A model generated the notes under the pieces. It searched no databases. It was not told the origin of the DNA and worked only from the letters and a program-made list of their open reading frames with translations. Positions 1 through 9,294 of a DNA stretch of 64,000 nucleotides are shown here, one piece after another (positions within the stretch are counted from its first letter, which is position 1; the number at the start of each line of letters is the position of its first letter). The stretch is from the NCBI GenBank assembly GCA_965213905.1, contig OZ243922.1:2480001-2544000 (forward strand). Reading direction: 5' to 3'. The DNA is from SIRX01 sp965213905 (GTDB taxonomy: Bacteria > Actinomycetota > Rubrobacteria > Rubrobacterales > Rubrobacteraceae). The position numbers were made by a program, and so were the translations under genes.

Positions 1-248
1 GCACCCTCTTCGGGATGTGTCCCGCTCCCGCCGGACAGAACCCTTCCCGCGACCTCGGCCCCCGGTGTGAATGGCAGGTCCGGCCTCTGCTGATATTCTC
101 CTTTGCAGAGCAGGATGTCGAAGAAGTTCAGGGCGGCGGCCTCGACTTCTACGAGGACTTCTCCGTCTTTCGGTGAGGGGTCCCCGACCTCGTTCAACGT
201 TAGGGCGTCCTCCGGGTCTCCGAGCTCTTCTACTTGCCAGGCGCGCAA
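1..248 (-). CDS. Quinone oxidoreductase / MDR-family dehydrogenase, N-terminal fragment (cut by window edge)
   Basis: An open reverse-strand frame runs from a TTG codon at 248-246 off the left edge, giving 82 residues. The start has an excellent Shine-Dalgarno, AAGGAGG, at 260-254. The translation shows the medium-chain dehydrogenase/reductase GroES-like fold: an opening like RAWQVEELGDP, then DGEVLVEVEAAALNFFD, then PFTPGAEVAGRV, the usual signature of NADPH:quinone oxidoreductases. The Cys and His zinc ligands of alcohol dehydrogenases are absent where ALNFFD stands, so a zinc-free quinone oxidoreductase is favoured. The Rossmann domain lies outside the window. Confidence 0.85.
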   Translation of the reverse strand, partial: MRAWQVEELGDPEDALTLNEVGDPSPKDGEVLVEVEAAALNFFDILLCKGEYQQRPDLPFTPGAEVAGRVLSGGSGTHPEEG

Positions 249-511
249 AAAGTCCTCCTTCTTTTCTGGTAAAAAGGAGCTTACCACCGGCGGATAAATG
301 TTTTCGCCGGCGGGCCGGTATGCCGACGATCCGGAAGCCGGTGTAAGTTAATGTGGGAGGCCCGTAACCCGGAAACCAGGAGGATGGAGTTAGTGCGTTG
401 TCCGGTGCTTTATAGCGTCGTGCAAAAGGGCAAGAAAACCATGGAAATTACCCGTGGGAGTTCGGAGATATCAAACGCTGCGGTTCTCTTTTGGGAAGGT
501 GGAATCTCCTT

Positions 512-2695
512 TTGAGTGGTCACACGCCCCGAATGGTCCGCCGTCCCCAAAAAAACTACAAAAAAGAAAGTAGGCCCTCGGATGTGGATCTCATTCCGTG
601 GGAGTGGCGGGAGCCGGCAGAAGAGCCCGAACCGGAGACCACCGAACTACCGAAAAAGCCAAAGAAACCTAAAAAGAGCCCTTTGGCGGACGCCCGAAAG
701 GTCGCGGCCGGACTACTAGGCCGGATGGGCAAGAAAAAAGTCGAGTCGCCGAGAGGGCGGCCCGGCGGCACGACGCTCTCGTACCTGCCGGGGCTGGATG
801 GGATGCGGGCGCTCGCCGTAATCGCGGTGCTCCTTTACCACGCGGGGATAGCGTGGGTACCGGGTGGGTTTCTAGGCGTCGAAGTATTCTTCGTTATCAG
901 CGGGTACCTGATCACCGCCCTCCTGCTCGCGGAGTGGCGGCAGAAGGGGAGCATAGACCTCAAGGCTTTCTGGCTCCGGCGGGCGCGGCGATTATTACCC
1001 GCGCTGTACCTGCTGCTCGTCGGGACGCTTTCTTTCGCCGTTTTATTCCTGCCTGAAGAAGTGGCGCGGCTGCGGGACGACGTGCTGGCGGCGATTGGCT
1101 ACGTTACGAACTGGTTGCTGATTTTCAGCCAGGAGTCGTACTTCGAGGCTGCCGGCCGGCCTTCGATACTGCAACATCTCTGGTCGCTCGCGGTCGAGGA
1201 GCAATTCTACATCCTGTGGCCGTTGCTGCTCGCGGCGGGCCTGACGTTCCTTCCCCGACGCTACTGGTTGCCCGCGGTGCTCGGCGGCGCGGCGGCATCT
1301 GCGGTTTTGATGGCCGTCCTCTACCAGCCCGAAGCGGACCCATCCCGGATCTACTACGGCACCGATACCCGGGCCGCGGGGCTCTTGTTCGGGGCCGCGC
1401 TGGCGTTCGTGTGGGCTCCGGAGCTGATCCGGGTCGGCGGGCGCTACGACCCCGGCGCCCGGCATCGCCCCCTACAGCGCGCCCGGCGCCACGTCCGCCA
1501 CCGGCTGGGTTGGACCGTACCCCGCCTGCTGGACCTGGTCGGCCTGGCGGCGCTCGGGATGCTCGTCTGGTTCTGCCTGAGCCTCGACGAGTTCCGGCCG
1601 TTTATATATCGGGGCGGGTTCACCCTGGTCGCGGTCGTCACCGCTTTGCTCATCCTCATAGTCGTTCATCCCCGCGCCCGGGTGGGGGCCGGTGTGCTCG
1701 GGTGGGGGCCGTTGCGCTGGGTTGGCCTGCGCTCCTACAGCATCTACCTCTGGCACTGGCCGGTCTTTATGGTGACCCGGCCCCAACTAGACGTTCCGAT
1801 AGAAGGAGTTCCGCTGTTCGCCCTGCGGATGCTGGCGACGCTGGTCCTCGCGGACCTCTCCTACCGCTTTGTGGAAGTCCCGATCCGGCGCGGTTTTCTG
1901 GAAAGATCCTGGCGGACGTTTCGCGGATCCGAAGGTCCTCGTCGCGTCCGGCTCGGCCTCCAGTGGGCCGGAGGAGCGGCGGGCGCCGCGGCAATTTGCG
2001 TGGTGTTGGGACTGGCGGTAGTACAGGCCGAAGCACCGGACCAACCGCAATTCGCCGACGCGAAGCAGAAGATCAACACGGGTTCCGGGACGGCTCCGAC
2101 CGAAAACGAAGACCCCGCCCCGGATCAGACACCGCCACAGGAGCCCGCAAACCCCAACCCCTCCGCGGCCTCGGGACCGAACGAAGAGGCCGCCTCCAAA
2201 TCTGCGAACTCCTTCTCCGCCGGCCCGGTCAGCGCCGTCGGGGATTCGGTAATGGTCGGCGCCTTCCAGTTTGGAAACATCGAGAGAAGGCTCCCATCGT
2301 CCACGACCGTAAACGCCGAGATAGGCTTTCAGGCCGCGGACGCCATCGCGGTCCTGAAACAGCGCGAGGCCGCCGGGCAGTTGGGAGAGAACGTCGTTAT
2401 CCACGTCGGGAACAACGGCCCGCTCCGGGCCACGGAGTTCGACGAGATGATGCGGGTTATCGGGGAGGAGCGCCGGGCCGTGTTCGTGAGCGTCAAAGTG
2501 CCCCGCAACTGGGAGCCGCGCAACAACGCGGTGATAAGCAAAGGCGTGGAACGCCACGCGAACGCCGCGCTGGTTGATTGGTACGGGGCGAGCGTGAACC
2601 GTCCCGGGTTGTTTTGGGAAGACGGCATGCACCTCCGGCCCAAGGGCGCGCGGCTGTACGCGGACCTCATAGTGGACGGGCTCAACGGTCCTTAG
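512..2695 (+). CDS. OafA/YrhL-type membrane acyltransferase with C-terminal SGNH domain
   Basis: Likely O-acetylates a cell-surface polysaccharide or wall polymer. A charged Lys/Pro/Glu-rich cytoplasmic head precedes the acyltransferase-3 domain, whose hallmark LSYLPGLDGMRALAV and nearby YHAG and FFVISGYLI are clear. About ten hydrophobic helices follow, then a Pro/Asn/Glu-rich linker and an SGNH-hydrolase-like domain with block I VGDSVM and a C-terminal DGMHLRP holding the Asp/His pair. This two-part layout is known from OatA-like enzymes. The start is uncertain: the frame opens at TTG 491, TTG 512 sits 10 nt after AAGGTGG, and ATG 533 is also possible. Confidence 0.88.
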   Translation: MSGHTPRMVRRPQKNYKKESRPSDVDLIPWEWREPAEEPEPETTELPKKPKKPKKSPLADARKVAAGLLGRMGKKKVESPRGRPGGTTLSYLPGLDGMRALAVIAVLLYHAGIAWVPGGFLGVEVFFVISGYLITALLLAEWRQKGSIDLKAFWLRRARRLLPALYLLLVGTLSFAVLFLPEEVARLRDDVLAAIGYVTNWLLIFSQESYFEAAGRPSILQHLWSLAVEEQFYILWPLLLAAGLTFLPRRYWLPAVLGGAAASAVLMAVLYQPEADPSRIYYGTDTRAAGLLFGAALAFVWAPELIRVGGRYDPGARHRPLQRARRHVRHRLGWTVPRLLDLVGLAALGMLVWFCLSLDEFRPFIYRGGFTLVAVVTALLILIVVHPRARVGAGVLGWGPLRWVGLRSYSIYLWHWPVFMVTRPQLDVPIEGVPLFALRMLATLVLADLSYRFVEVPIRRGFLERSWRTFRGSEGPRRVRLGLQWAGGAAGAAAICVVLGLAVVQAEAPDQPQFADAKQKINTGSGTAPTENEDPAPDQTPPQEPANPNPSAASGPNEEAASKSANSFSAGPVSAVGDSVMVGAFQFGNIERRLPSSTTVNAEIGFQAADAIAVLKQREAAGQLGENVVIHVGNNGPLRATEFDEMMRVIGEERRAVFVSVKVPRNWEPRNNAVISKGVERHANAALVDWYGASVNRPGLFWEDGMHLRPKGARLYADLIVDGLNGP

Positions 2696-2807
2696 CCGGC
2701 CCGCCCTGGCGGGGTTTTCCCGGCGGTGATAAGCTGGGTTTGCAGGAGCCTCGTGGGGGCTCCGGTGGGTAAGAGCTACGCCCGAGACCGGGCCGGGAGG
2801 AACACGG

Positions 2808-3470
2808 ATGCTGCGAGTACGGGACGCCATGACGCGGGAAGTTATTACCCTGGAACCGGAGGCGAGCGCCGCCCGGGCCTGGGGAATATGCCGGGAGAAG
2901 GGCATACGCCACATCCCCGTCGTGGAAAAAGACCGGCTCGTCGGCCTGGTCTCCGACCGGGATCTCAGAGACGTGAGCCCGCCGCGGGAGGGCCGGGACC
3001 AGGAAAACACCCTGGGATGGGTCCGGGTGCGGGACATCATGACCAAAAACATCTCCGTCATTGAGCCGCTCGACACCATAGACCACGCGGCCCGGGAGAT
3101 CTACGACCGCAAAATCGGGTGCCTCCCGGTGGTAGACCGCGGAGAGCTGGTCGGGATCATCACCTCCCAGGACATGATGCGGACGCTGGCCTTTCTTATC
3201 GGGGCCCAGGACCGGGGAAGTTGGGTCGAAGTAGAAGTCTCCAACGAACCCGGAACGCTGGCGAGCGTGACCGACGTGATCCGGGACCGCCAGGTCAACA
3301 TCTCCAGCGTCTTCGTCGCCCCGGCCGAAAGGGCCAGCTACCGGACCATAGCCATACGCCTCGAAACCACCAACCCTTCTGGAGTGGTTCGAGCCCTAGA
3401 AGAAGCCGGCTACCGGACGAGCGGGGTAGAATCCACCGCCCCCACAGGAGTCGGTCCCCGGGAGGTTTAG
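2808..3470 (+). CDS. CBS-pair plus ACT domain protein (AcuB-like)
   Basis: A 220-residue protein with two CBS repeats (about residues 1-55 and 65-125, each with the pattern VRD.MT...I.. and a GLVSDRD or GIITSQD ending) followed by an ACT domain (about 140-210, WVEVEVSNEPGTLASV). CBS pairs bind adenosyl ligands and ACT domains bind amino acids, so it is probably a small-molecule sensor; AcuB of Bacillus has the same order. The ATG has GGGAGG upstream. The gene stands alone between the acyltransferase and a lipoprotein gene, and its target is not evident. Confidence 0.85.
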   Translation: MLRVRDAMTREVITLEPEASAARAWGICREKGIRHIPVVEKDRLVGLVSDRDLRDVSPPREGRDQENTLGWVRVRDIMTKNISVIEPLDTIDHAAREIYDRKIGCLPVVDRGELVGIITSQDMMRTLAFLIGAQDRGSWVEVEVSNEPGTLASVTDVIRDRQVNISSVFVAPAERASYRTIAIRLETTNPSGVVRALEEAGYRTSGVESTAPTGVGPREV

Positions 3471-3632
3471 CCGGCGCCACAAGGGTTGCGAAAGGTCGCG
3501 AAAGGTCGCGCTCTCTAACAGAAACGCCGGGCAGTGGCGGACGAAAATGCGACCAACCAACACGGGCCGGGAACCCAGACGCAACGGAAGTTGTACTACA
3601 GGTAATAAGACTCTACAGGCCGGAGGTCGCGG

Positions 3633-4586
3633 GTGAAACCGACAACGATGTTTGCCGGGTTGGGCTTGCTTTCGGCGTTGTGTCTGGCACTCTTACTGGC
3701 CGGGTGTGGGAATCGCGCGCAAGGCGAAGGCGACTGTGGTTCCGGGGCGGCGTGCGAGCCCGCGGCTAATGCTTCTACGGCGAGTTCGCCCACGACGAAC
3801 TCCGAACTATCAGAGCCTCCACCGCCGACCCGCGAGACGACCCCGGAGGACATCGGGCCGGATGGTCCCCCGGACAGTACGCTTTCTTATGGAGGACGGA
3901 CCGTGGCCGGACAGCCGGGCTCCTATTGCTGGAGTAGCGGCGGGAGCGGGGGATGCATTGACGCCGCGCTCACGGTGCCCGAAGAAACCTTACGGGTATC
4001 CGAAGGTACGAAGCTACGCTTCAACTACGGGGGGCGTTCGACGATCGAGGTCAAGAGCACGGCTTATCAGATCCGGCGAAACGACCGCGTCAACTACCCT
4101 GGCGGCGCCTGGTCGCTGAAACGCGTCGAAGACCGAAACAAAACTTCGATCCTATTGGACCTGCCTCCCAGCGAGTACCTGCTGGAGGTTTTCGTGAGGG
4201 TTCCGCAGGGTGACGCTGCCTACTACTTCCGCATCATCGTAAGACCGGACGTAACAGAGGACGCGGATGAAAATACGCGGGAGACCACTGCGTCGGCCGG
4301 TTCTCTTTCGCAGGGTGTGGTGGCCGCGCCGCCCCCAGGCGCCACTACTCCCGCACGCGACAACAGTTCCCTGTACAGCGGCTCGTACGAAGCGACGAAG
4401 GACGGAGACTTAATCTATGGCGGTGATGTGATCTTGCGGTGCGAGGAACTCGTAAAGATGGGGGCGCCCGCGAAACCCGGCTCCGAAGACTCAACTTCCG
4501 AGGGCAACGTAATGGAGCCGCTGACCCGGGAGGCCGTTGAGTTGTGCGCCAGGGCTGGCTTTCCTCCGGAAGGTGCCACCTTCTGA
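3633..4586 (+). CDS. Secreted lipoprotein, unknown function
   Basis: A GTG start with GGAGG six bases upstream gives 317 residues. The N-terminus is a lipoprotein signal peptide (hydrophobic stretch ending LLLAGC, lipid-carrying Cys near residue 25). A low-complexity Ser/Thr/Pro linker follows, then a probable beta-rich domain containing GSYCWSSGGSGGCIDA and FNYGG, then a second linker and a short C-terminal part. No catalytic motif is recognised. It is anchored outside the membrane and lies next to a second lipoprotein gene on the same strand. Confidence 0.75.
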   Translation: MKPTTMFAGLGLLSALCLALLLAGCGNRAQGEGDCGSGAACEPAANASTASSPTTNSELSEPPPPTRETTPEDIGPDGPPDSTLSYGGRTVAGQPGSYCWSSGGSGGCIDAALTVPEETLRVSEGTKLRFNYGGRSTIEVKSTAYQIRRNDRVNYPGGAWSLKRVEDRNKTSILLDLPPSEYLLEVFVRVPQGDAAYYFRIIVRPDVTEDADENTRETTASAGSLSQGVVAAPPPGATTPARDNSSLYSGSYEATKDGDLIYGGDVILRCEELVKMGAPAKPGSEDSTSEGNVMEPLTREAVELCARAGFPPEGATF

Positions 4587-4760
4587 ACGTCCCTGCCGGC
4601 GGAGAAGGCGGTTCTCGGAAGGTTTTTCGGGGACCACTGGCGCGGAGAGGGCGAGAAGTTACAATACGGCTTCGAGAAAGGTTTCGGGAGGAAGTAGAAA
4701 AGAAGGCCGAACGCAGCCGTCGGGCGCTCGTCCATTAGACAAAGGTAGGGAGTTGCTTCG

Positions 4761-5930
4761 TTGAAAGTGCGTCGGATCTGGGTTATCCCTTTTGTACTTC
4801 TTGTGTTTGTAGTCCTCGTCGGCTGCAGTACGGGCTCGACCGGAAACACCTCCGGGTCCGGAGAAGGATCGGGGGCGTCGAGTCCCTCACGGACGGGCTC
4901 GTCCTCCGGCACGGTTGCCGGCTCTTCCGGTACGACCGTTTCAGGCGCGGCTCCGTCGAGCACCACGCCGGTCGGCGCTTCCACCCTTGGGGAGACCCGC
5001 GGGGAGACCGTCGGGGCCTCGGAGGCCGGGACCACCGGCGGGGGGAACTCGGCAGACTCTAGCCGGGATAGGTCGTCGGGACAGCAAGCCGCCGACCGGC
5101 AACCGGCGATCGTTTCTTCGGACACGCTCGTTCCCGGGGTTACGGACGCGACCGACGGGCCGCTGGTCGGCAACCGTATGGTCAGCTACTACGGGCATCC
5201 CTGGTCCGGCGCCATGGGCGAGCTCGGCCAGTACGAGGAACCGCAACAGATGGTCGCCGCGCTCAAGGAGCAGGCGGCGGCTTACACAGAGCTTGATCCC
5301 GACCGACCGGCGATTCCTACTATAGAACTCATCGCCTCCGTGGCCCAGCCGACGCCGGGGGACGACGGCCTCTACCTCAACCGCACGCCGCCGGAGGTCA
5401 TCGAACAGTACGCACAACTGGCTAAAGAGAACGATTGTCTGTTGTTGCTGGACATCCAGATCGGCTACAGCACCATAGCCGATGAAGTAGAAGTCCTGAG
5501 GCCGTTTCTGGAGCGGCCTTACGTCCACCTCGCCATAGACCCCGAGTACGACATGCAGCCCGGTGAGATCCCCGGCCAGCAAGTCGGCGCCAGCTACGCC
5601 TCGGAGATCACGGCCGCCGCCCAAACACTCTCCGCGATAACCGAAAGAAACGACCTCCCCGCCAAGGTACTCGTCATCCACCAATTTCAGTACGGCATGA
5701 TCCTGAACAAGGAGAACCTGGCCCCGGTGGAGAACGTCGAGATGGTCCTCCACGCCGACGGGTTCGGCGCGCCGAAGGTCAAGTACGACAAGTACAACGC
5801 GCTCGTCACCCAAGAGCCGATCCAGTACGGCGGCTTCAAACTCTTCTACGACCAGGACGCGCCGCTGCTCTCCCCCGAAGAAGTCCTCACAGAGCTAGAC
5901 CCGCCGCCGGCCGTCATCAGCTACCAGTAG
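4761..5930 (+). CDS. Lipoprotein with putative TIM-barrel-like domain, unknown function
   Basis: Starts at TTG with a purine-rich GGTAGGGAG upstream; 389 residues. A signal peptide ends in VVLVGC (lipobox, Cys near residue 22). About 100 residues rich in Ser, Gly and Thr form a flexible stalk. The folded part (from about residue 130) has alternating strand/helix character with segments such as PAIPTIELIASVAQ, CLLLLDIQIGY, HLAIDPEYDM and AKVLVIHQFQYGMI, which suggest a (beta/alpha) barrel with acidic residues at strand ends. It may be a carbohydrate-related surface protein, but no family is named with confidence. Confidence 0.72.
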   Translation: MKVRRIWVIPFVLLVFVVLVGCSTGSTGNTSGSGEGSGASSPSRTGSSSGTVAGSSGTTVSGAAPSSTTPVGASTLGETRGETVGASEAGTTGGGNSADSSRDRSSGQQAADRQPAIVSSDTLVPGVTDATDGPLVGNRMVSYYGHPWSGAMGELGQYEEPQQMVAALKEQAAAYTELDPDRPAIPTIELIASVAQPTPGDDGLYLNRTPPEVIEQYAQLAKENDCLLLLDIQIGYSTIADEVEVLRPFLERPYVHLAIDPEYDMQPGEIPGQQVGASYASEITAAAQTLSAITERNDLPAKVLVIHQFQYGMILNKENLAPVENVEMVLHADGFGAPKVKYDKYNALVTQEPIQYGGFKLFYDQDAPLLSPEEVLTELDPPPAVISYQ

Positions 5931-5961
5931 AAGAAACAGCCAGGTCCGTAGGGGCGGCCAG

Positions 5962-6873
5962 CTAAGATCCGGAGAAGAGTCCTTCTACACCCGGCTTTAG
6001 CTTGCCCTCTTCATCCAGGTAGTCACCCCAGGTGCGCTTCGGCGTGTAACCGAGCATCTCCTGGGCTTTCTGGGTGGAGATGCCGGAAGTGTCTTCGCGG
6101 GGTAACGGGTGTTTTATCTCGACCTGATCCCCGTAATACTCCTTCACGATCTCCTCGAAGTTGCGGTTGCCGACGTTGTCGGGGGAGGCGATGTAGAAAA
6201 CCTCGTGCCCGTCCAGGTCGCTTTCGGCGGCGAGCGTTATGGCGTCGGCCAGGTCGTAGACGTCTATGTAGCTCCAGAAGTTCGGGCTTAACTCCGAGGC
6301 GTCGCGTACCTGCGGCCCCAGGTTCCGCTCGTAGTTACCCTCGTGCTGCACCCAACTCGGCCGGATGGTTATGCACCGGATATCCGAGCGCCTCATGGCG
6401 GCGTCCATGAGCTGCTCGCCGAAGTGTTTGGCGAGGGCGTAGGGGTCCTGCGGCTTTATGGGATGCTCCTCGTCCACCGGCACGTAATCCGGAAGAAACT
6501 CGCGCTCCGGGAAGAAAAAGCCGGGGACCGTCTCGCTGGAGATGTTTACAAATCGTTTTACACCGAAGCGGACTGCGGCCTCGATCATGTTGAAGAGCGC
6601 CATCAGGTTGTTGTGAAAGACGACGTGTGGCGGGTTCTGGCTCGGCTCCGGCAGCGCCGCCGCGTGAACGACCGCGTCCATCCCGCGCACCACCGCGAAA
6701 GCATCGCCGGCGTCGGTGAGTTGGGCCTGCATGTAATCCGGCTCGTCCTCGCCCGGCCGCTCGAAGACCGGCGGTAACACGTCCACCGCCCGAACCTCGT
6801 GCCCGGCTTGCATTAACGCCGCAACCGTCGCCTTGCCGACCTTACCCGCAGAACCCGTGACTACCACTTTCAT
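5962..6873 (-). CDS. NAD-dependent epimerase/dehydratase (extended SDR)
   Basis: 303 residues starting at ATG with AAGGAGG seven bases upstream. The Rossmann glycine motif is VTGSAGKVGKA near residue 6, and the SDR active-site pattern is present as a Ser near NISSETV and YALAKHFGE (YxxxK). The length fits the extended SDR group acting on nucleotide sugars or similar alcohols. It diverges from another SDR gene at 6972, with about 100 bp between the starts. The substrate cannot be read from the sequence. Confidence 0.85.
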   Translation of the reverse strand: MKVVVTGSAGKVGKATVAALMQAGHEVRAVDVLPPVFERPGEDEPDYMQAQLTDAGDAFAVVRGMDAVVHAAALPEPSQNPPHVVFHNNLMALFNMIEAAVRFGVKRFVNISSETVPGFFFPEREFLPDYVPVDEEHPIKPQDPYALAKHFGEQLMDAAMRRSDIRCITIRPSWVQHEGNYERNLGPQVRDASELSPNFWSYIDVYDLADAITLAAESDLDGHEVFYIASPDNVGNRNFEEIVKEYYGDQVEIKHPLPREDTSGISTQKAQEMLGYTPKRTWGDYLDEEGKLKPGVEGLFSGS

Positions 6874-6971
6874 ATACGCCTCCTTCTGGCTTTTCCCCGA
6901 AGATGTTAGCAGAGAACACCCGCCGGACAGGGGGTGGTTTACCGATCACCGGCGGGGGTAAAGGGGTGCCC

Positions 6972-8027
6972 ATGCGTGTAGTAGTGGTCGGAGCAACGGG
7001 TAACCTGGGAACGAGCGTCCTGCGCTCGCTCGCGGATGAAGATAAGGTCGAGTCCGTTCTCGGGGTGGCCCGCCGGCGGCCGAGCCTCCGGCTACCGAAA
7101 GTCGAGTGGGCGACGGCCGACATAACGGGTGACGACCTCGCGCCGCATTTCGAAGGCGCGGACGCCGTGGTGCTCCTCTCGTGGCTCATCCAGCCCTCCC
7201 GGGACTTGAACAAGCTGTGGATGGTGAACGTCGAGGGTAGCCTGCGGGTCGCGCGGGCGGTAAAAGAGGCCGGGGTTCCGTCACTGCTCTACGCCTCTTC
7301 CGTCGGGGCTTACTCGCCGGGGCCGAAGGACGATGCGGTGGATGAGGGCTGGCCTACCGGAGGCGCGACCACCTCGTACTACGCCCGGCAGAAGGCCGAG
7401 GTCGAGCGGCGGCTGAACTTCTTCGAGGCCGAAAACCCGGAGGTGCGGGTCGTCAGGATGCGGTCGGGGCTGGTCTTCAAGAAAGAGGCGGCGACCGGCG
7501 TGCGGCGGCTCTTTGCCGGGCCTTTTCTGCCGGGGTCTCTCGCGAGGCCGGAGCTTATAAACCTCGTGCCGCAGATAGAGGGGCTGCGCTCGCAGGTCGT
7601 TCATTCCTATGACGTGGGGGAGGCTTTCCGGCTGGCGCTCGTAAACGAGGAGGCACGGGGCGCGTACAACCTGGCCGCCGAGCCGGTATTGGACGCCCGG
7701 GAGATCGGGCGCATCATCGGGGCCCGGCCGGTACCGGCCTCTGCGAAGCTGCTCCGGGCCGGGGCGGACCTCGCCTGGAAGCTTCGCCTGCAGCCCGTCC
7801 CTCCCGGCTGGCTCGATCTGTCGCTGAACGTACCCATCATGAGCACCCGCCGCGCCCGCGAGGAACTCGGCTGGACGCCGCAACACGGGGCCGGCGAAGC
7901 CTTTTTGGACATTCTGGAGGGTTTGCGCGAGGGCTCGAACTTCGACACGCCGCCGCTGTCCGCCGAGGCCAGCGGGCCTTTCCGTATACGAGAGATACTA
8001 ACCGGAGTAGGAAGGAGGGAGCCGTGA
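6972..8027 (+). CDS. NAD(P)-dependent SDR / epimerase-like protein
   Basis: The start is placed at ATG 6972 because AAAGGGG lies just upstream and the Rossmann strand begins at once (RVVVVGATGNLG); the frame is open further upstream. The 351-residue product has an atypical-to-extended SDR pattern: GATGNLG at residues 7-13, a Ser in LLYASSVGAY, and YYARQKAEVE (YxxxK). Its stop overlaps the GTG of the zinc alcohol dehydrogenase by 4 bp, so the two are translationally coupled and probably serve one pathway. Confidence 0.85.
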   Translation: MRVVVVGATGNLGTSVLRSLADEDKVESVLGVARRRPSLRLPKVEWATADITGDDLAPHFEGADAVVLLSWLIQPSRDLNKLWMVNVEGSLRVARAVKEAGVPSLLYASSVGAYSPGPKDDAVDEGWPTGGATTSYYARQKAEVERRLNFFEAENPEVRVVRMRSGLVFKKEAATGVRRLFAGPFLPGSLARPELINLVPQIEGLRSQVVHSYDVGEAFRLALVNEEARGAYNLAAEPVLDAREIGRIIGARPVPASAKLLRAGADLAWKLRLQPVPPGWLDLSLNVPIMSTRRAREELGWTPQHGAGEAFLDILEGLREGSNFDTPPLSAEASGPFRIREILTGVGRREP

Positions 8028-9196
8028 AAGCTGTAGTCTGGCACGGTAAAGAAGACGTGCGGGTAGACAACGTCCCGGATCCCACTATCCAGGAGCCGAC
8101 GGACGCTATCGTCCGGATCACCTCGACCGCCATCTGCGGCTCGGACCTGCACCTGTACTCGAAGCTATCCCCGATCATGCGCGAGGGCGACATTATCGGG
8201 CACGAGCCGATGGGTATCGTCGAGGAAGTCGGCCCCGAGGTAGAGCACATCTCCGCCGGCGACCGGGTCGTGATCCCGTTCAACGTCTCGTGCGGCCACT
8301 GCTTTTTCTGCGAGCAGAGCCTCTTTTCCCAGTGTGAGACCACCCAGGACAACGGCAAGCTGGCCCAGGCCGCGAGCCTGCTGGACCGGGCGAAAGGCGC
8401 CAGTCTTTTGGGTTACACGCACGTTTACGGCGCGGTACCGGGTGGGCAGGCCGAGTACCTGCGGGTGCCGCAGGGCCATTTCGGGCCGGTAAAGGTCCCG
8501 GAAGGCCCGCCGGACGAGCGGTTTCTATACCTCTCGGACGTGTTGCCGACGGCGTGGCAGGCGGTGGAGTACGCTGACACCCCGGAGGGCGGGACGTTGG
8601 GCGTTTGGGGCCTCGGTCCCGTCGGGCAGATGGCGTGCCGCATCGCGCTGCAGCAGGGGGTAGGTCGGGTTATCGGGGTGGACTCCGTACCCGAGCGGCT
8701 GACGCTGGCGGCCAAATACGGCGTCGAGACGGTGGACTTCTCCGTGGTAGACAGCGTGAAGGACTTGATGCTGGAGCTTACCGGCGGCCGGGGCGTGGAC
8801 GCCGCCATAGATGGTGTCGGCATGGAGGCGGGCGGGTCGCTCGTAGACTCGGTGTTGCAGACGGCGAAGGTGCAGCTAGACAAGTCGCACGCGCTCTGGC
8901 AGTGTATGGGTTCGATCCGGAGGGGCGGCACGCTTTCTATCTCCGGCGTATATACCGGGCCGGTCCAGATGTTCCCGCTCGGGGACCTCTTTGACATGCA
9001 ACTCCAGCTAAGGATGGGACAGGCAAACGTCCGCCGCTGGGTGGACGACATAATGCCGCTCCTCCAAGACGACGGCGACCCCTTGGGAACCGAAGACCTG
9101 AAAACCCACGAGATGCCGCTCGGTGACGCGCCCTTGGGATACGAGATGTTCCAGAAAAAGCAGGACGGCGCGATCAAAGTCGTGCTCAAACCGTAG
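8024..9196 (+). CDS. Zinc-dependent alcohol dehydrogenase, glutathione-independent formaldehyde dehydrogenase-like
   Basis: 390 residues with a GTG start behind GGAAGGAGG. The catalytic zinc site is visible as ICGSD and GHEPMG. The structural zinc Cys set is CGHCFFCEQSLFSQC, with longer spacing than the usual four-Cys lobe. A Rossmann motif follows as GVWGLGPVGQMA. The overall shape matches the branch of MDR enzymes that includes formaldehyde dehydrogenases and threonine-dehydrogenase-like proteins. It is coupled to the preceding SDR gene. The physiological alcohol is unknown. Confidence 0.88.
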   Translation: MKAVVWHGKEDVRVDNVPDPTIQEPTDAIVRITSTAICGSDLHLYSKLSPIMREGDIIGHEPMGIVEEVGPEVEHISAGDRVVIPFNVSCGHCFFCEQSLFSQCETTQDNGKLAQAASLLDRAKGASLLGYTHVYGAVPGGQAEYLRVPQGHFGPVKVPEGPPDERFLYLSDVLPTAWQAVEYADTPEGGTLGVWGLGPVGQMACRIALQQGVGRVIGVDSVPERLTLAAKYGVETVDFSVVDSVKDLMLELTGGRGVDAAIDGVGMEAGGSLVDSVLQTAKVQLDKSHALWQCMGSIRRGGTLSISGVYTGPVQMFPLGDLFDMQLQLRMGQANVRRWVDDIMPLLQDDGDPLGTEDLKTHEMPLGDAPLGYEMFQKKQDGAIKVVLKP

Positions 9197-9294
9197 GGCG
9201 GGCGCCCGCCGCCACTCTAAGATATGATTTAAGGCCTCTGAAGTGGGAGCCGGGCCTATACCGGCCCCGGCGTAGACTAGGGGGCGTTTAGAGG

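Noticed and set aside
1787..3079. 430-codon reverse frame over the acyltransferase end and the CBS-ACT gene
   Set aside because: Antisense shadow crossing two recognisable forward genes.
3491..3510. Direct repeat of AAAGGTCGCG (two copies)
   Set aside because: Short, GC-rich and not positioned at a promoter or ribosome site; probably incidental.
9197..9210. 14-nt palindrome GGCGGGCGCCCGCC after the alcohol dehydrogenase gene
   Set aside because: It could pair, but it has almost no loop and no T run; in such GC-rich DNA it is not convincing as a terminator.
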